From Corynebacterium marinum DSM 44953 (lineage in GTDB: Bacteria > Actinomycetota > Actinomycetes > Mycobacteriales > Mycobacteriaceae), in the NCBI RefSeq assembly GCF_000835165.1, contig NZ_CP007790.1:868001-932000 (forward strand): a stretch of DNA of 64,000 nucleotides, written 5' to 3'. The position numbers were made by a program, and so were the translations under genes. Below the pieces are notes generated by a model that worked only from the letters and a program-made list of their open reading frames with translations, ran no database searches and was not told the DNA's origin. Positions 10,797 through 19,109 of this stretch are shown piece after piece. The stretch's first letter is position 1; the number at the start of each line of letters is the position of its first letter.

Positions 10797-11985
10797 CCGC
10801 CGGCCCGGCTTTTCGACGCCCCCGCGGAAGCGCCAGCAGGTGCGCCCCCACCGTGCCGGCCAGCAGCAGCGGCAGGGTCCACAACGGCGCCCACGTCAGT
10901 TCCCAGGCGATGACGGCGGCGAACAGCGGGGCCTTCTGCAGGACGGAGAGCACCATCGCAGCGCCCACCAGCGCCAGGACGGGTGCGGACTCCGCCCCGG
11001 CGCCCGCGATCAGGGCCGCGGCTGACCCCAGCGCGGCGCCCACCGCCAGCGCCGGCGTGAGAGTTCCGCCGACCGCGCCGGACCCCAGGGACGCGGCCGT
11101 GAGCAGCGGCTTGGCCACCACCAGAACGGCGAGGAGAACCAGCGGCGAACCGGGGTCCAGGGCGGTGCGCACGATCTGTTCGCCGTTGCCCGTCACCCCC
11201 GGCAGGATGAGGGAGGCCGCGACCACCCCGGCGGTGGCCGCACCGACGCTCAGGGGGAGCCAGCGCGGGTCGACGACCTTCCACCCGCCGGTGGACCTCA
11301 TCAGCGCGAGGAAGAGCCGGCCGGTGAGAACCGCCGCCAGCAGGAGCAGCGGGAACAGGTACAGGACAACGGGGTGGAAGGCCGCTTCCGGGAAGTCGTA
11401 CACGGCCCGCCGCCCCACGATCGGCCAGGCGGTCACCGTGGCCACGCCGGACATGGCGGCCGCGATGGGCAGCGCACGCCAGGTGCGCCGCACCGGCATC
11501 GCCTCCAGGGTGAACAGAACTCCGGCCAGGGGCACGTTGTACACCGCGGCCAGACCGGCGCCCGCCGCTGCGGCCACGAGGACCCGGCGGTGGTCCTCCG
11601 TCACGCGGAGCGCCCTGCTGAGCTGGTCCAGCACCGCCGCCGAGGCCTGCCGGGGGGCCTGCTCCCGGCCCAGCGAGATGCCGGATCCCACGGCGAGCAG
11701 CTGGAGGAATGCATCGGTGAAGGTGCGGCCGAGGGGGAGGCGGGCGCCTTCGCTGAGGACCGATTCCTCGATGGCGCGCACCGGGCCCCGCCGGCGCAGC
11801 CACCACCAGCCGAAACCGGCGAGGACACCGCCCACGGCGGCGGCCGCCACCGGGTGGACCACCCCCGCGCCGCCGGCCAGCAGCTGGATACGGCGAATCA
11901 GCCAGGCCATGGATCCGCCGATGACCCCTGCGGCGGCGCCGCCGGCGAGCACCAGCGCGACGAGGACGAGCAGGCTGCGGAACAT
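10786..11985 (-). CDS. ClC-family chloride channel/H+ antiporter (divergent)
   Basis: 399 residues, about ten hydrophobic helices. The second ClC signature is recognisable as GSGISLGREQAPRQ, where GRE keeps the gating glutamate but the usual GREGP is altered to GREQAP. The first signature (GSGIP) is not recognisable at the expected place (RRRGPVRAIEESV). LAAVYNVPLAGVLFTLE and GSGAVGGTLTPALAVGA match the later pore motifs. It should exchange or conduct anions across the inner membrane. It starts at ATG, with TACCCT at 11997-11992 six nt upstream and no SD, so it is probably leaderless. Confidence 0.85.
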   Translation of the reverse strand: MFRSLLVLVALVLAGGAAAGVIGGSMAWLIRRIQLLAGGAGVVHPVAAAAVGGVLAGFGWWWLRRRGPVRAIEESVLSEGARLPLGRTFTDAFLQLLAVGSGISLGREQAPRQASAAVLDQLSRALRVTEDHRRVLVAAAAGAGLAAVYNVPLAGVLFTLEAMPVRRTWRALPIAAAMSGVATVTAWPIVGRRAVYDFPEAAFHPVVLYLFPLLLLAAVLTGRLFLALMRSTGGWKVVDPRWLPLSVGAATAGVVAASLILPGVTGNGEQIVRTALDPGSPLVLLAVLVVAKPLLTAASLGSGAVGGTLTPALAVGAALGSAAALIAGAGAESAPVLALVGAAMVLSVLQKAPLFAAVIAWELTWAPLWTLPLLLAGTVGAHLLALPRGRRKAGPAVRS

Positions 11986-12027
11986 AAATTCAGGGTAACC
12001 CGGGGCCTGCCCTCCAGCCGGAGCAGG

Positions 12028-13296
12028 TCAGGCCGCGGCTGTCCGCTTGCCCGGGTGGGTCTCGAAGAGACGGTAGGCGACGACCATGCCGACCGCGGTT
12101 GACAGCCCCGCGGCGGCCCACACCGCGGAGCTCAACCCCACCGCGTCGGCCACCAGGCCGCCCAACAGGGCGCCGGCTGTGTACCCCAGATCGCGCCACA
12201 CCCGGTAGATGCCGACGGCCCGGCCGCGCCACTCCGGCGCCGCGACGTCGCCGATCACGGCAAGCAGCGCCGGGTACACCAGCGCGGATCCGAGGCCGAG
12301 GAGCATCGTGCCGGCCGCCCAGCCGGGCATCGCGTGCGAGGCTGCGATGACAGCCAGGGCCGCGGCCTGCAGGAACATGCCGGCAGTGACCAGGGGTTTA
12401 CGGCCGAGGTGATCGGAGAGCCACCCTGTGGCGAGCTGGCCGAAGCCCCACACCAGCGGGTAGAGGGCGACGAGCAGGCCGACCTGTCCGAGGCGGAGGC
12501 CGGCGCCCGCGAACAGCAGCGGGAACACTCCCCAGGACAGGCCGAAGTTGAGGTTGTTGGCCATGCCGGCGAGGCTGGCGGAGGACAGGGCCCGGTCACG
12601 CCAGCTGACGAGGGTGAAGATCTGCGCGTTCGAGAGCCCGGTGGCCCTGGACTGGGAGGGTTCCGGCGCGGCGGCCTCCAGCTCCACGAATCCGCGCGTC
12701 TCCCGCACGAAGAGGGACACCACCACGAGGGCGATGACGGCGTACGCCAGGCCCAGCAGGAACGGGGCGGGGCGCAGTCCGTGTTCCGCGGCGATCCAGC
12801 CGGCGGCCATGGACGTGACCGACACGGCGAGATAACCGGCGGCCTCGTTGAGGCCCATCGCCAAGCCGCGCTGTTTCGGCCCTACGAGGTCGATCTTCAT
12901 GGTGACCGTGGTCGACCAGGCCAGGCCCTGGTTGATGCCGAGGAACAGGTTGGCCAGGATGATCCATTCCCAGGATGGTGCCCACATGATCAGCAGGGGT
13001 ACCGGCAAACCGAAGAGCCAGCCGGCCAGAAGCACCGGTTTGCGTCCGTAGCGGTCGGAGAAGATGCCCGCCACATAGTTGGAAGCCGCCTTGGCGATGC
13101 CGAACACCGCCACGTAGGCGAAGACGAAGGAGTAGCCGGCGAGGCCGAATACCTGCTCGGCGAGCAGCGGGAGGGTGGTCTGCTGCTGGCCGACCATGCC
13201 GCCGACCAGGGCGTTGACGGCCACGAGCAGCGCGAACTGGGGGGCGTTCTCGCGGAGGCCCAGTCTCGGGCCGGAGGGGTGTGCGGATGAGGTCAC
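12028..13296 (-). CDS. MFS transporter divergent from an ArsR-rhodanese regulator
   Basis: 422 residues from a GTG preceded by GGGAGC; a longer frame upstream would run through the operator and into the divergent gene. Twelve hydrophobic segments. MFS signatures GIFSDRYGRKPVLLAG (after helix 2) and GWLSDHLGRKPLVTAG (after helix 8) are present. It is divergent from an ArsR-family regulator with a fused rhodanese domain, and a palindrome lies between the two starts, so it is probably the regulator's target and may export the inducer. Substrate is unknown; a sulfur- or metalloid-related compound is an inference from the regulator. Confidence 0.88.
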   Translation of the reverse strand: MTSSAHPSGPRLGLRENAPQFALLVAVNALVGGMVGQQQTTLPLLAEQVFGLAGYSFVFAYVAVFGIAKAASNYVAGIFSDRYGRKPVLLAGWLFGLPVPLLIMWAPSWEWIILANLFLGINQGLAWSTTVTMKIDLVGPKQRGLAMGLNEAAGYLAVSVTSMAAGWIAAEHGLRPAPFLLGLAYAVIALVVVSLFVRETRGFVELEAAAPEPSQSRATGLSNAQIFTLVSWRDRALSSASLAGMANNLNFGLSWGVFPLLFAGAGLRLGQVGLLVALYPLVWGFGQLATGWLSDHLGRKPLVTAGMFLQAAALAVIAASHAMPGWAAGTMLLGLGSALVYPALLAVIGDVAAPEWRGRAVGIYRVWRDLGYTAGALLGGLVADAVGLSSAVWAAAGLSTAVGMVVAYRLFETHPGKRTAAA

Positions 13297-13316
13297 TGGT
13301 GCTCCCGATGAAGGCA

Positions 13317-13336
13317 ATTCAACTAATTCATTGAAT
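13317..13336. promoter_or_regulatory. ArsR-type operator between MFS and arsR-rhodanese genes
   Basis: ATTCAA and TTGAAT form a perfect 6-bp inverted repeat around CTAATTCA. The AT-rich dyad lies between the two divergent starts, just 5' of the regulator's -10 (TACACT, 13339-13344) and 20 nt from the MFS start. It resembles operators of ArsR/SmtB repressors in size and composition. Confidence 0.65.
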
Positions 13337-13351
13337 AGTACACTCGGGGAC

Positions 13352-14035
13352 ATGACATCCCAATCGCGGGAACCGCTGGACGGACGCGCCTTCAAAGACG
13401 AGATCTTCACTCACCTGGCCCGCGTCGGGGCCGCGCTCGGGAACGCCAAACGGGTCGAGATCGTCGACGTGCTGCTGCAAGGCGAAAGGACGGTGGAATC
13501 CCTCGCCGGGCAGGTCGCCGCCACCGTGGCGAACACTTCCCGCCACCTCCAGATTCTGGCGGCCGTCGGCCTGGTCGCCCGCCGCGCGGAGGGGAACCTG
13601 CGGGTCTACCGGATCGCGGACAGTGAGGTGGCCACCGCCTACCTCACACTCACCGGTCTGGCGGAGCGCCACATCCGGGAGATCGCGGATCTCGCGGACG
13701 CGTTCTTCACCGAGGTGGACGGAGCCCGGGCGATCTCCTTCGAGGAGTTCGATCGGTTGCGGGAAACGGGCGAGGCCCTGCTCGTCGACGTCCGCCCCTC
13801 CTCCGAATTCGACGCCGGCCACGCGGTGGGGGCCGTCAACATCCCGCTGTCGGAACTGGATTCCCGGATGTCCGAACTGCCCGCGGACCGCGACATCGTC
13901 GCCTACTGCCGCGGCCCGTACTGCGTCATGTCGGCGCATGCCGTCGCCCGGCTACGTGAAGCCGGATTCTCGGCGCTGCGCATGGAGGGCGGCTATCCCG
14001 GCTGGCGTGAGGCGGGACGTGCCGTCACGGAGTAG
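13352..14035 (+). CDS. ArsR-family regulator fused to a rhodanese domain
   Basis: 227 residues. The N-terminal half (about 10-105) is a winged-helix ArsR domain: LGNAKRVEIVDVLLQGERTVESLA, then recognition helix NTSRHLQILAAVGLV. The C-terminal half (about 120-225) is a rhodanese domain with active loop YCRGPYCVMS, so a catalytic Cys is present and a second Cys sits five residues later. Fusions of this type are thought to sense or process reactive sulfur or metalloids. It starts at ATG 7 nt after TACACT with no SD, so it is probably leaderless. The palindrome just upstream suggests autoregulation along with the divergent MFS gene. Confidence 0.9.
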   Translation: MTSQSREPLDGRAFKDEIFTHLARVGAALGNAKRVEIVDVLLQGERTVESLAGQVAATVANTSRHLQILAAVGLVARRAEGNLRVYRIADSEVATAYLTLTGLAERHIREIADLADAFFTEVDGARAISFEEFDRLRETGEALLVDVRPSSEFDAGHAVGAVNIPLSELDSRMSELPADRDIVAYCRGPYCVMSAHAVARLREAGFSALRMEGGYPGWREAGRAVTE

Positions 14036-14046
14036 CCGGCCGGGCG

Positions 14047-14988
14047 TCAGTGCGCCGCAGCCGCCGGCTTTCCGGTCGCCCGGCGGGTGAGCCGGGTGGC
14101 GCCCTCGACGACGAAGGCCACGACGGTGCCCCACACCAGGCCGAAGACCAGGGCGAAGAACGTGTTGACCAGCCAGCCGATGAATCCGCCGCCGACGGCG
14201 ACCTCCATGCCGTGGATGGTGTCGTAGAACCAGGTGAGGCCGAACTCCGCCAGGCCCGCGATGATGATGTGCCCGCCGACCCAGAGCATGGCGAAGGTGC
14301 CGATGACCGAGATCGCGGTGAGGACCTTAGGCATGGCGGAGACGAGACCCCGGCCGAAACCTGCCCCGGGGCCGCCCCGGGAGACCATGTGCAGGCCGAT
14401 GTCGTCCATCTTCACCAGCAGCGCGACCGCGCCGTAGACGAGGGCGGTGATGCCGATGGCCACGACCACGAGGACCGCGGCGCGGAAGATCATCGGCTGG
14501 TCGGAGACCTCGTTGAGGGAGATGACCATGATCTCCGCCGACAGGATCAGGTCGGTCATGATGGCGCCCTTGACCAGCTGGTCCTCCGCGAGGGGGGATT
14601 TATCCTTGACGGGCTTGTCGTGGCTGCCGTGGCCCAGCACCTTGGCCAGGACCTTCTCCGCGCCCTCGAAGCACAGGTACGTGCCGCCGATCATGAGAAT
14701 CGGGGTGAGCGCCCAGGGGGCGATCCACGACAGGAGCAGCGCGATCGGCAGGATGATGACCAGTTTGTTGATCAACGATCCCTTGGTGATGCGCCAGATC
14801 ATCGGCAGCTCCCGGGCGGGTGTGGCGCCGGTGACGTAGCGCGGGGTCACCGCCGCGTCATCGACCACCACTCCGGCCGCCTTGAGGGAGGTCTTGCCGG
14901 CGGCGGCGGCGACGTCGTCGACGCTGGCGGCGGCTGCCCGGGCGATGAGGGCGACGTCGTCAAGCAGGGCAATGAGGCCACCGGCCAT
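14047..14988 (-). CDS. DUF808 (YedI-type) membrane protein
   Basis: 313 residues matching the DUF808 family from its first residues (MAGGLIALLDDVALIARAAA). The N-terminal 60 residues are soluble, with an Ala-rich helix. About six membrane segments follow, with a conserved loop SLNEVSDQPMIF and GGTYLCFEGAEKVLAK. AAAGG is found upstream of the ATG. Function is unknown; the family is an inner-membrane protein in many bacteria. Convergent with the ArsR-rhodanese gene (11-bp gap) and divergent from the ketopantoate-reductase gene. Confidence 0.88.
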   Translation of the reverse strand: MAGGLIALLDDVALIARAAAASVDDVAAAAGKTSLKAAGVVVDDAAVTPRYVTGATPARELPMIWRITKGSLINKLVIILPIALLLSWIAPWALTPILMIGGTYLCFEGAEKVLAKVLGHGSHDKPVKDKSPLAEDQLVKGAIMTDLILSAEIMVISLNEVSDQPMIFRAAVLVVVAIGITALVYGAVALLVKMDDIGLHMVSRGGPGAGFGRGLVSAMPKVLTAISVIGTFAMLWVGGHIIIAGLAEFGLTWFYDTIHGMEVAVGGGFIGWLVNTFFALVFGLVWGTVVAFVVEGATRLTRRATGKPAAAAH

Positions 14989-15068
14989 TGTTGTGACCTT
15001 TCTGTCTGCGGGTCTGGATGAGATGCAGTGTAGTCCTCCCGCCCGCGGTGCGCGCGTAGGCTGGTCGC

Positions 15069-15956
15069 ATGAAAATCGCAGTCATCGGAGCGGGCGCCGT
15101 CGGGGGCTGGTTCGGCGGGAACCTGGTTCAGGCGGGTCATGACGTCGTGTTCGTTGCGCGGGGCGAAACACTGCAGGTCCTGCGCTCCGAGGGGCTGCGT
15201 CTCAACGGCCAGGAGCCGATTGCGGTGCGCGCCGTCGGGACGCTCCGCGAGGCAGGGGCGCCGGACGTCGCGCTGCTGGCGGTCAAGGCCTCCGCCGGGA
15301 CTGATATGGCGTCGCTGCTCGAAGGGCTTCCCGGCACCTCGATGGTCGCCGTCACCCAGAACTCGGTCGAGGTGCCCGCGCGGGTCGCGGAGGTCGTGGG
15401 CGCCGCACGCACCCTGCCCGGGGTGGTGCGCGGTTATTTCCACCACACCGGCCCCGGGAAAGTCGAGTTCCACGGCGGTCCGATCTCCCACACGACGGGA
15501 ACATGGGACGGCAGCCCGAACGGCACCGTCGACGCCTTCGCGGCGGCGCTGCGGGAGGCGGGCGTGGACGCTGTCGTCCGCGGGGACATCTTCGTGGATG
15601 TGTGGGAGAAGGCGATGTACGTGACCACGACGGGTGCGCTCGGGGCCCTGGCCGGCAGCCCGCTCGGCGAGCTGCGGACCCGGCTCCGACCGACGTTGGA
15701 GGCGCTCATGCGGGAGGTCCACGCCACCGGCCGGGCGGCCGGGGTGCCGCTGTCCGACGACGCCGTGGACCGCACCCTCGCCTTCGCCGACCGCATGCCG
15801 GCGGATGCCACCAGTTCCATGCAGCGCGACCTGGCGGCGGGCCGGCCCGCCACCCGCCACGAGCTGGACGCCCAGGTGGGCGCCATCTGCCGTCTCGCCG
15901 CCCGGAACGGCGTCGACGTCCGGCTGCACGACCTCGTGCTCAGGCTGCTGGGGTAG
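15069..15956 (+). CDS. panE: 2-dehydropantoate 2-reductase (ketopantoate reductase family)
   Basis: 295 residues. The NADPH Rossmann motif AVIGAGAVGGWFGGNLVQAGHD is at residues 3-25, ALLAVKASAGTD near 75 carries the conserved Lys, and the C-terminal domain has DVWEKAMYVTTTGALGAL and MQRDLAAGRPATRHELD, matching the ApbA_C domain. The enzyme reduces ketopantoate to pantoate for CoA synthesis. Paralogues with other 2-keto substrates exist and IlvC can do this reaction in corynebacteria, so the exact role is less certain than the family. TAGGCT ends 6 nt before the ATG, suggesting a leaderless mRNA. Confidence 0.82.
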   Translation: MKIAVIGAGAVGGWFGGNLVQAGHDVVFVARGETLQVLRSEGLRLNGQEPIAVRAVGTLREAGAPDVALLAVKASAGTDMASLLEGLPGTSMVAVTQNSVEVPARVAEVVGAARTLPGVVRGYFHHTGPGKVEFHGGPISHTTGTWDGSPNGTVDAFAAALREAGVDAVVRGDIFVDVWEKAMYVTTTGALGALAGSPLGELRTRLRPTLEALMREVHATGRAAGVPLSDDAVDRTLAFADRMPADATSSMQRDLAAGRPATRHELDAQVGAICRLAARNGVDVRLHDLVLRLLG

Positions 15957-15965
15957 CGTGAGGGC

Positions 15966-16325
15966 ATGACTGCTTCATCCACAGCCCGGGTCAGGTGCGA
16001 TCGCCCGGGCCGCTACGCACGTCTGCTGGCCGGCCGATTCACCCACGCCGCGCACACGGAGTGGGACAGCGGGTCCGGGCGGGGGCACATGCTGTTCACC
16101 TGGGGGCACGAAGGCGAGGTGGCCATGATCGCCGGGGACGGTGTCCTGCTCCTCCAGCTGGAGTGCCCGGCCGAGGAACTCGACCAGTTCGAGGCCATGA
16201 TTGGCGGGGGCCTGGCCGAGATCGCCCGGGGGACCGGTCTGGAGGTCGCGTGGAAGCGGACCGGGGGACAGGACGGCACCCGCTGGGTCGCTGACCGGGA
16301 CGGGGAACCCGGGGCGCTAGGATAG
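15966..16325 (+). CDS. DUF2218 family protein
   Basis: 119 residues with the DUF2218 pattern: RVRCDRPGRYARLLAGRFTHA near the start, then a region of short acidic strands ending EVAWKRTG. Members are small soluble proteins often found near siderophore-utilisation genes; no function is established. The preceding gene's TAG stop is the beginning of TAGCGT (15954-15959), a -10 box located 6 nt before this ATG, so it is likely transcribed as a leaderless mRNA from inside the end of panE. Its own stop overlaps the putative promoter of the downstream TPP riboswitch. Confidence 0.8.
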   Translation: MTASSTARVRCDRPGRYARLLAGRFTHAAHTEWDSGSGRGHMLFTWGHEGEVAMIAGDGVLLLQLECPAEELDQFEAMIGGGLAEIARGTGLEVAWKRTGGQDGTRWVADRDGEPGALG

Positions 16326-16342
16326 TGTTCCACCAACATCCA

Positions 16343-16430
16343 GTCACGGGTACCCGGTGCGAATCCGGGCTGAGACGCCGACAAACGGCGAACCGTCGAA
16401 CCTGATCCGGTTAGTACCGGCGCTAGGGAG
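16343..16430 (+). promoter_or_regulatory. TPP (THI-element) riboswitch
   Basis: All conserved THI-box segments are present in order: GGGTACCCGGTGCGAATCC, CTGAGA at 16370-16375, a short variable stem (GCCGACAAACGGC), ACCTGATCCGGTTAGTACCG and CGCTAGGGA. A -10-like TAGGAT lies at 16318-16323, within the end of the DUF2218 gene. The aptamer's last bases AGGGAG also serve as the Shine-Dalgarno of the GTG at 16437, so ligand binding probably blocks translation initiation directly. No separate terminator hairpin is seen between aptamer and gene. Confidence 0.95.
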
Positions 16431-16436
16431 ATTATT

Positions 16437-17027
16437 GTGAAAACTTCGCGCACGCGTTCGTCATGGCGCGTCATCGACATCATCATCGCCTCCGTCCTGG
16501 GAGTGGCCGTCGGCCTCATCTTCTGGGTGTGGAACTCCTTCGGTTACGCCTGGTTCACCGCCATGGACACCCTGACCCCCGGGCTGGGCGGCCTCGCTGC
16601 GGGCACGTGGCTGCTGGGCGGCGTCGTCGGCGGGCTGGTCATCCGTAAGCCGGGAGCCGCCCTCTACGTGGAGCTGCTCGCCGCGATCGTGTCGGCGCTG
16701 CTGGGCAACCAGTGGGGGATCGGCACCATCTACTCGGGTATCGCGCAGGGCTTGGGGGCGGAGCTCATCTTCCTCGCCTTCGCCTACCGCCGCTTCACCC
16801 TGCCCGTCGCGGTGCTGGCGGGCATGGGAGCGGCCCTCGGCGCTTTCGTCCTGGAGCTGTTCACCAGCGCGAACCTGGCGAAGTCCCTGGCCTTCAACTC
16901 GATCTACCTCACGTGTCTGCTCATCTCCGGTGCGGTCCTGGCCGGCGTGCTCGGCCACTGGCTGGTGCGCGCCCTGGCCGGGACGGGTGCCCTCGACCGT
17001 TTCGCCGCGGGCCGAAAGCGGGTGTAA
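16437..17027 (+). CDS. ykoE: ECF transporter S-component YkoE (thiamine/HMP)
   Basis: 196 residues with about five or six hydrophobic helices. The N-terminus (WRVIDIIIASVLGVAVGLIF) and the middle segment LLGNQWGIGTIYSGIAQGLG match the YkoE substrate-binding family. YkoE captures hydroxymethylpyrimidine or thiamine for the ECF importer. It starts at GTG seven bases after the SD that forms the 3' end of the TPP riboswitch, so thiamine pyrophosphate should shut it off. The next gene starts 5 nt after its stop. Confidence 0.92.
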   Translation: MKTSRTRSSWRVIDIIIASVLGVAVGLIFWVWNSFGYAWFTAMDTLTPGLGGLAAGTWLLGGVVGGLVIRKPGAALYVELLAAIVSALLGNQWGIGTIYSGIAQGLGAELIFLAFAYRRFTLPVAVLAGMGAALGAFVLELFTSANLAKSLAFNSIYLTCLLISGAVLAGVLGHWLVRALAGTGALDRFAAGRKRV

Positions 17028-17031
17028 CGGC

Positions 17032-18345
17032 GTGGCCGTCATTGACGCCCGGGGCCTGGGCTGGCGGCACGCCTCCCGGGTGGCCCCGGCGATCCGCGGC
17101 ATCGACCTGCGCGTGGAGCGGGGGGAGCGGATCCTGCTCACCGGGGACTCCGGTGCCGGGAAGTCCACCCTGCTCGCCGCCCTCGCCGGCGTCCTCGGCG
17201 GGGAGGAGGACGGGGAAATGGCCGGTTCCCTCACCGTCGCCGGAACCGTGGGCATGGTGCTGCAGGACCCGGACTCCCAGGTCATCGCCTCTCGCGTGGG
17301 AGACGACGTCGCCTTCGGGTGCGAGAACCTGCGGGTGCCGCGCGAGGAGATCTGGCCGCGGGTTCGTCGCGCGCTGGAGCTGGTGGGGTTGAACCTGCCG
17401 CTGGACCACCCGACCCGGCACCTGTCGGGCGGGCAGAAACAACGGCTGGCGCTGGCCGGCGTCATGGCCATGGGCGCGGACCTCATCCTGCTCGATGAGC
17501 CGACCGCGAACCTCGACCCGGCGGGCCAGCGGGAGATCGTCGGGGCGGTCGCCCGGATCGCGGCGGAGACTGACGCCGCCCTCATCGTCGCCGAGCACCG
17601 CCCCCGCCTGTGGAGCGGCATCGTCGACCGTTTCCTCCACCTCTCCCCGGAGGGGCTGTCGGAGGTGCGCGAGGAGGATCTCCCCGCCCCGCCGGCGCTG
17701 CCCGCCGCCCGTGGGGTGCCGGCTGGGGCACCCGTGGCCGTCGAAGCCCGTGACCTCCTTCCCGAGTGGGGTCCGCCGCGTTCGCTGCGGCTGAGCGAGG
17801 GCTCCTCCACCGTCATCACCGGCCCCAACGGCGTGGGCAAGTCGACGTTGGCGCTCACGCTCGCCGGGTTGACGGAACCGAAGGGCGGCGCCCTGACCTA
17901 TTCGGATCACCTGGCCCGGGGGCTGCGCACCCCGCCGCACCGCTGGTCCTCAAGACAGCTCGCCGACCGGGTGGGCTTCGTGTTCCAGGACCCGGAGCAC
18001 CAGTTCGTCGCGCGCACCGTCGGGGAGGAGATGGCAGTGTCCGGCGGAGCGCAGGCGCGCATCGACGACTTGCTCACCCGCCTGCGCCTGGACCATCTGT
18101 CGGCCGCCAACCCCTTCACCCTTTCGGGCGGCGAGAAGCGCCGCCTGTCGGTGGCCACAGCGCTGGTGAACACCCCGGGCCTGCTCGTCCTGGACGAGCC
18201 GACCTTCGGCCAGGACGCCCGTACCTTCGTCGAGCTGGTCGGACTCATCCGGGAGCTCACCGACCAGGGGGTGACGGTCGTGTCGATCACCCACGACGAG
18301 CTCTACCTGCACGCGCTGGGCGACCACGAGGTGGCGCTGACATGA
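17032..18345 (+). CDS. ykoD: ECF transporter duplicated ATPase YkoD
   Basis: 437 residues holding two ABC ATPase modules in one chain. Module 1 (about 1-220): Walker A LTGDSGAGKSTLLAAL, signature HLSGGQKQRLALAGV, Walker B LILLDEPTANLDP. Module 2 (about 230-437): Walker A ITGPNGVGKSTLALTL, signature TLSGGEKRRLSVATAL, Walker B LLVLDEPTFGQD. It energises vitamin import with YkoC and YkoE. The GTG start lies just after the ykoE stop. The stop overlaps ykoC in ATGA, which indicates translational coupling. Confidence 0.93.
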   Translation: MAVIDARGLGWRHASRVAPAIRGIDLRVERGERILLTGDSGAGKSTLLAALAGVLGGEEDGEMAGSLTVAGTVGMVLQDPDSQVIASRVGDDVAFGCENLRVPREEIWPRVRRALELVGLNLPLDHPTRHLSGGQKQRLALAGVMAMGADLILLDEPTANLDPAGQREIVGAVARIAAETDAALIVAEHRPRLWSGIVDRFLHLSPEGLSEVREEDLPAPPALPAARGVPAGAPVAVEARDLLPEWGPPRSLRLSEGSSTVITGPNGVGKSTLALTLAGLTEPKGGALTYSDHLARGLRTPPHRWSSRQLADRVGFVFQDPEHQFVARTVGEEMAVSGGAQARIDDLLTRLRLDHLSAANPFTLSGGEKRRLSVATALVNTPGLLVLDEPTFGQDARTFVELVGLIRELTDQGVTVVSITHDELYLHALGDHEVALT

Positions 18346-19109
18346 TCAACGTCCTCGAGGGCATCAACCCCGTCACCCGCATCCTCGGGCTCATCCTGCT
18401 GACCACCCCGCTGCTGCTGTCGGTGGACCTCGTCTCCGCGGCGGCGGCGCTGGGCTTCACTCTCCTGGCCGCCCCGCTGTGCGGCGTGGGCTGGTTCCGG
18501 CTGGTGCGCCGCGGTTGGCCGGTCCTCCTCGCCGCGCCCCTGGCCGCCATCCCCATGGCGCTCTACGGACGGCCGGAGGGGGAGACGTACTTCCAGTTCC
18601 TCATGGTCCACGTGACGGACAACTCCCTGTCCCTGGCGGCGGCGATCTTCGTGCGTGTCCTGGCGGTCGGCCTGCCGGTCATCGTGCTCTCCGAGGGGGT
18701 GGACCCGACGGACCTCGGCGACGGCCTGGCCCAGGTTCTGCGGCTGCCCGAGCGTTTCGTCCTGGGGGCGGTGGCGGCCTCCCGGCTGATCTCCCTGTTC
18801 CAGGACGACCTGGCGTCGATGCGCCGCGCGCGACGTTCCCGCGGTATCGCCGACCAGGGGCGGATCCGCTACGGGCTGACGCTCGCCTTCGGTCTCCTCG
18901 TGCTCTCGCTGCGGCGCGGCTCGAAACTGGCCACCGCGATGGAGGCCCGCGGTTTCGGCCGGGTCGCCGACCACGGCCGCACCTGGGCCCGGGAATCCCG
19001 GCTGCACGCCCGGGACTTCGCGGTCCTGGCGGTGTGCCTGCTGGCGTCGGTCTCTGCGGTCGCCGTGGCGGTGGCGCTCGGGAGCTTCCGTTTCCTGGGT
19101 GTGGCATGA
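18342..19109 (+). CDS. ykoC: ECF transporter T-component YkoC (CbiQ family)
   Basis: 255 residues, with about five membrane segments and the CbiQ/EcfT coupling helices: ASMRRARRSRGIADQG and the second Ala-Arg-Gly motif AMEARGFGR (about residue 205). These contact the ATPase and transmit power to the S-component. It overlaps ykoD by ATGA and its own stop overlaps the next gene's ATG in the same way, so the four genes from ykoE onward form a tightly coupled operon under the TPP riboswitch. Confidence 0.92.
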   Translation: MINVLEGINPVTRILGLILLTTPLLLSVDLVSAAAALGFTLLAAPLCGVGWFRLVRRGWPVLLAAPLAAIPMALYGRPEGETYFQFLMVHVTDNSLSLAAAIFVRVLAVGLPVIVLSEGVDPTDLGDGLAQVLRLPERFVLGAVAASRLISLFQDDLASMRRARRSRGIADQGRIRYGLTLAFGLLVLSLRRGSKLATAMEARGFGRVADHGRTWARESRLHARDFAVLAVCLLASVSAVAVAVALGSFRFLGVA

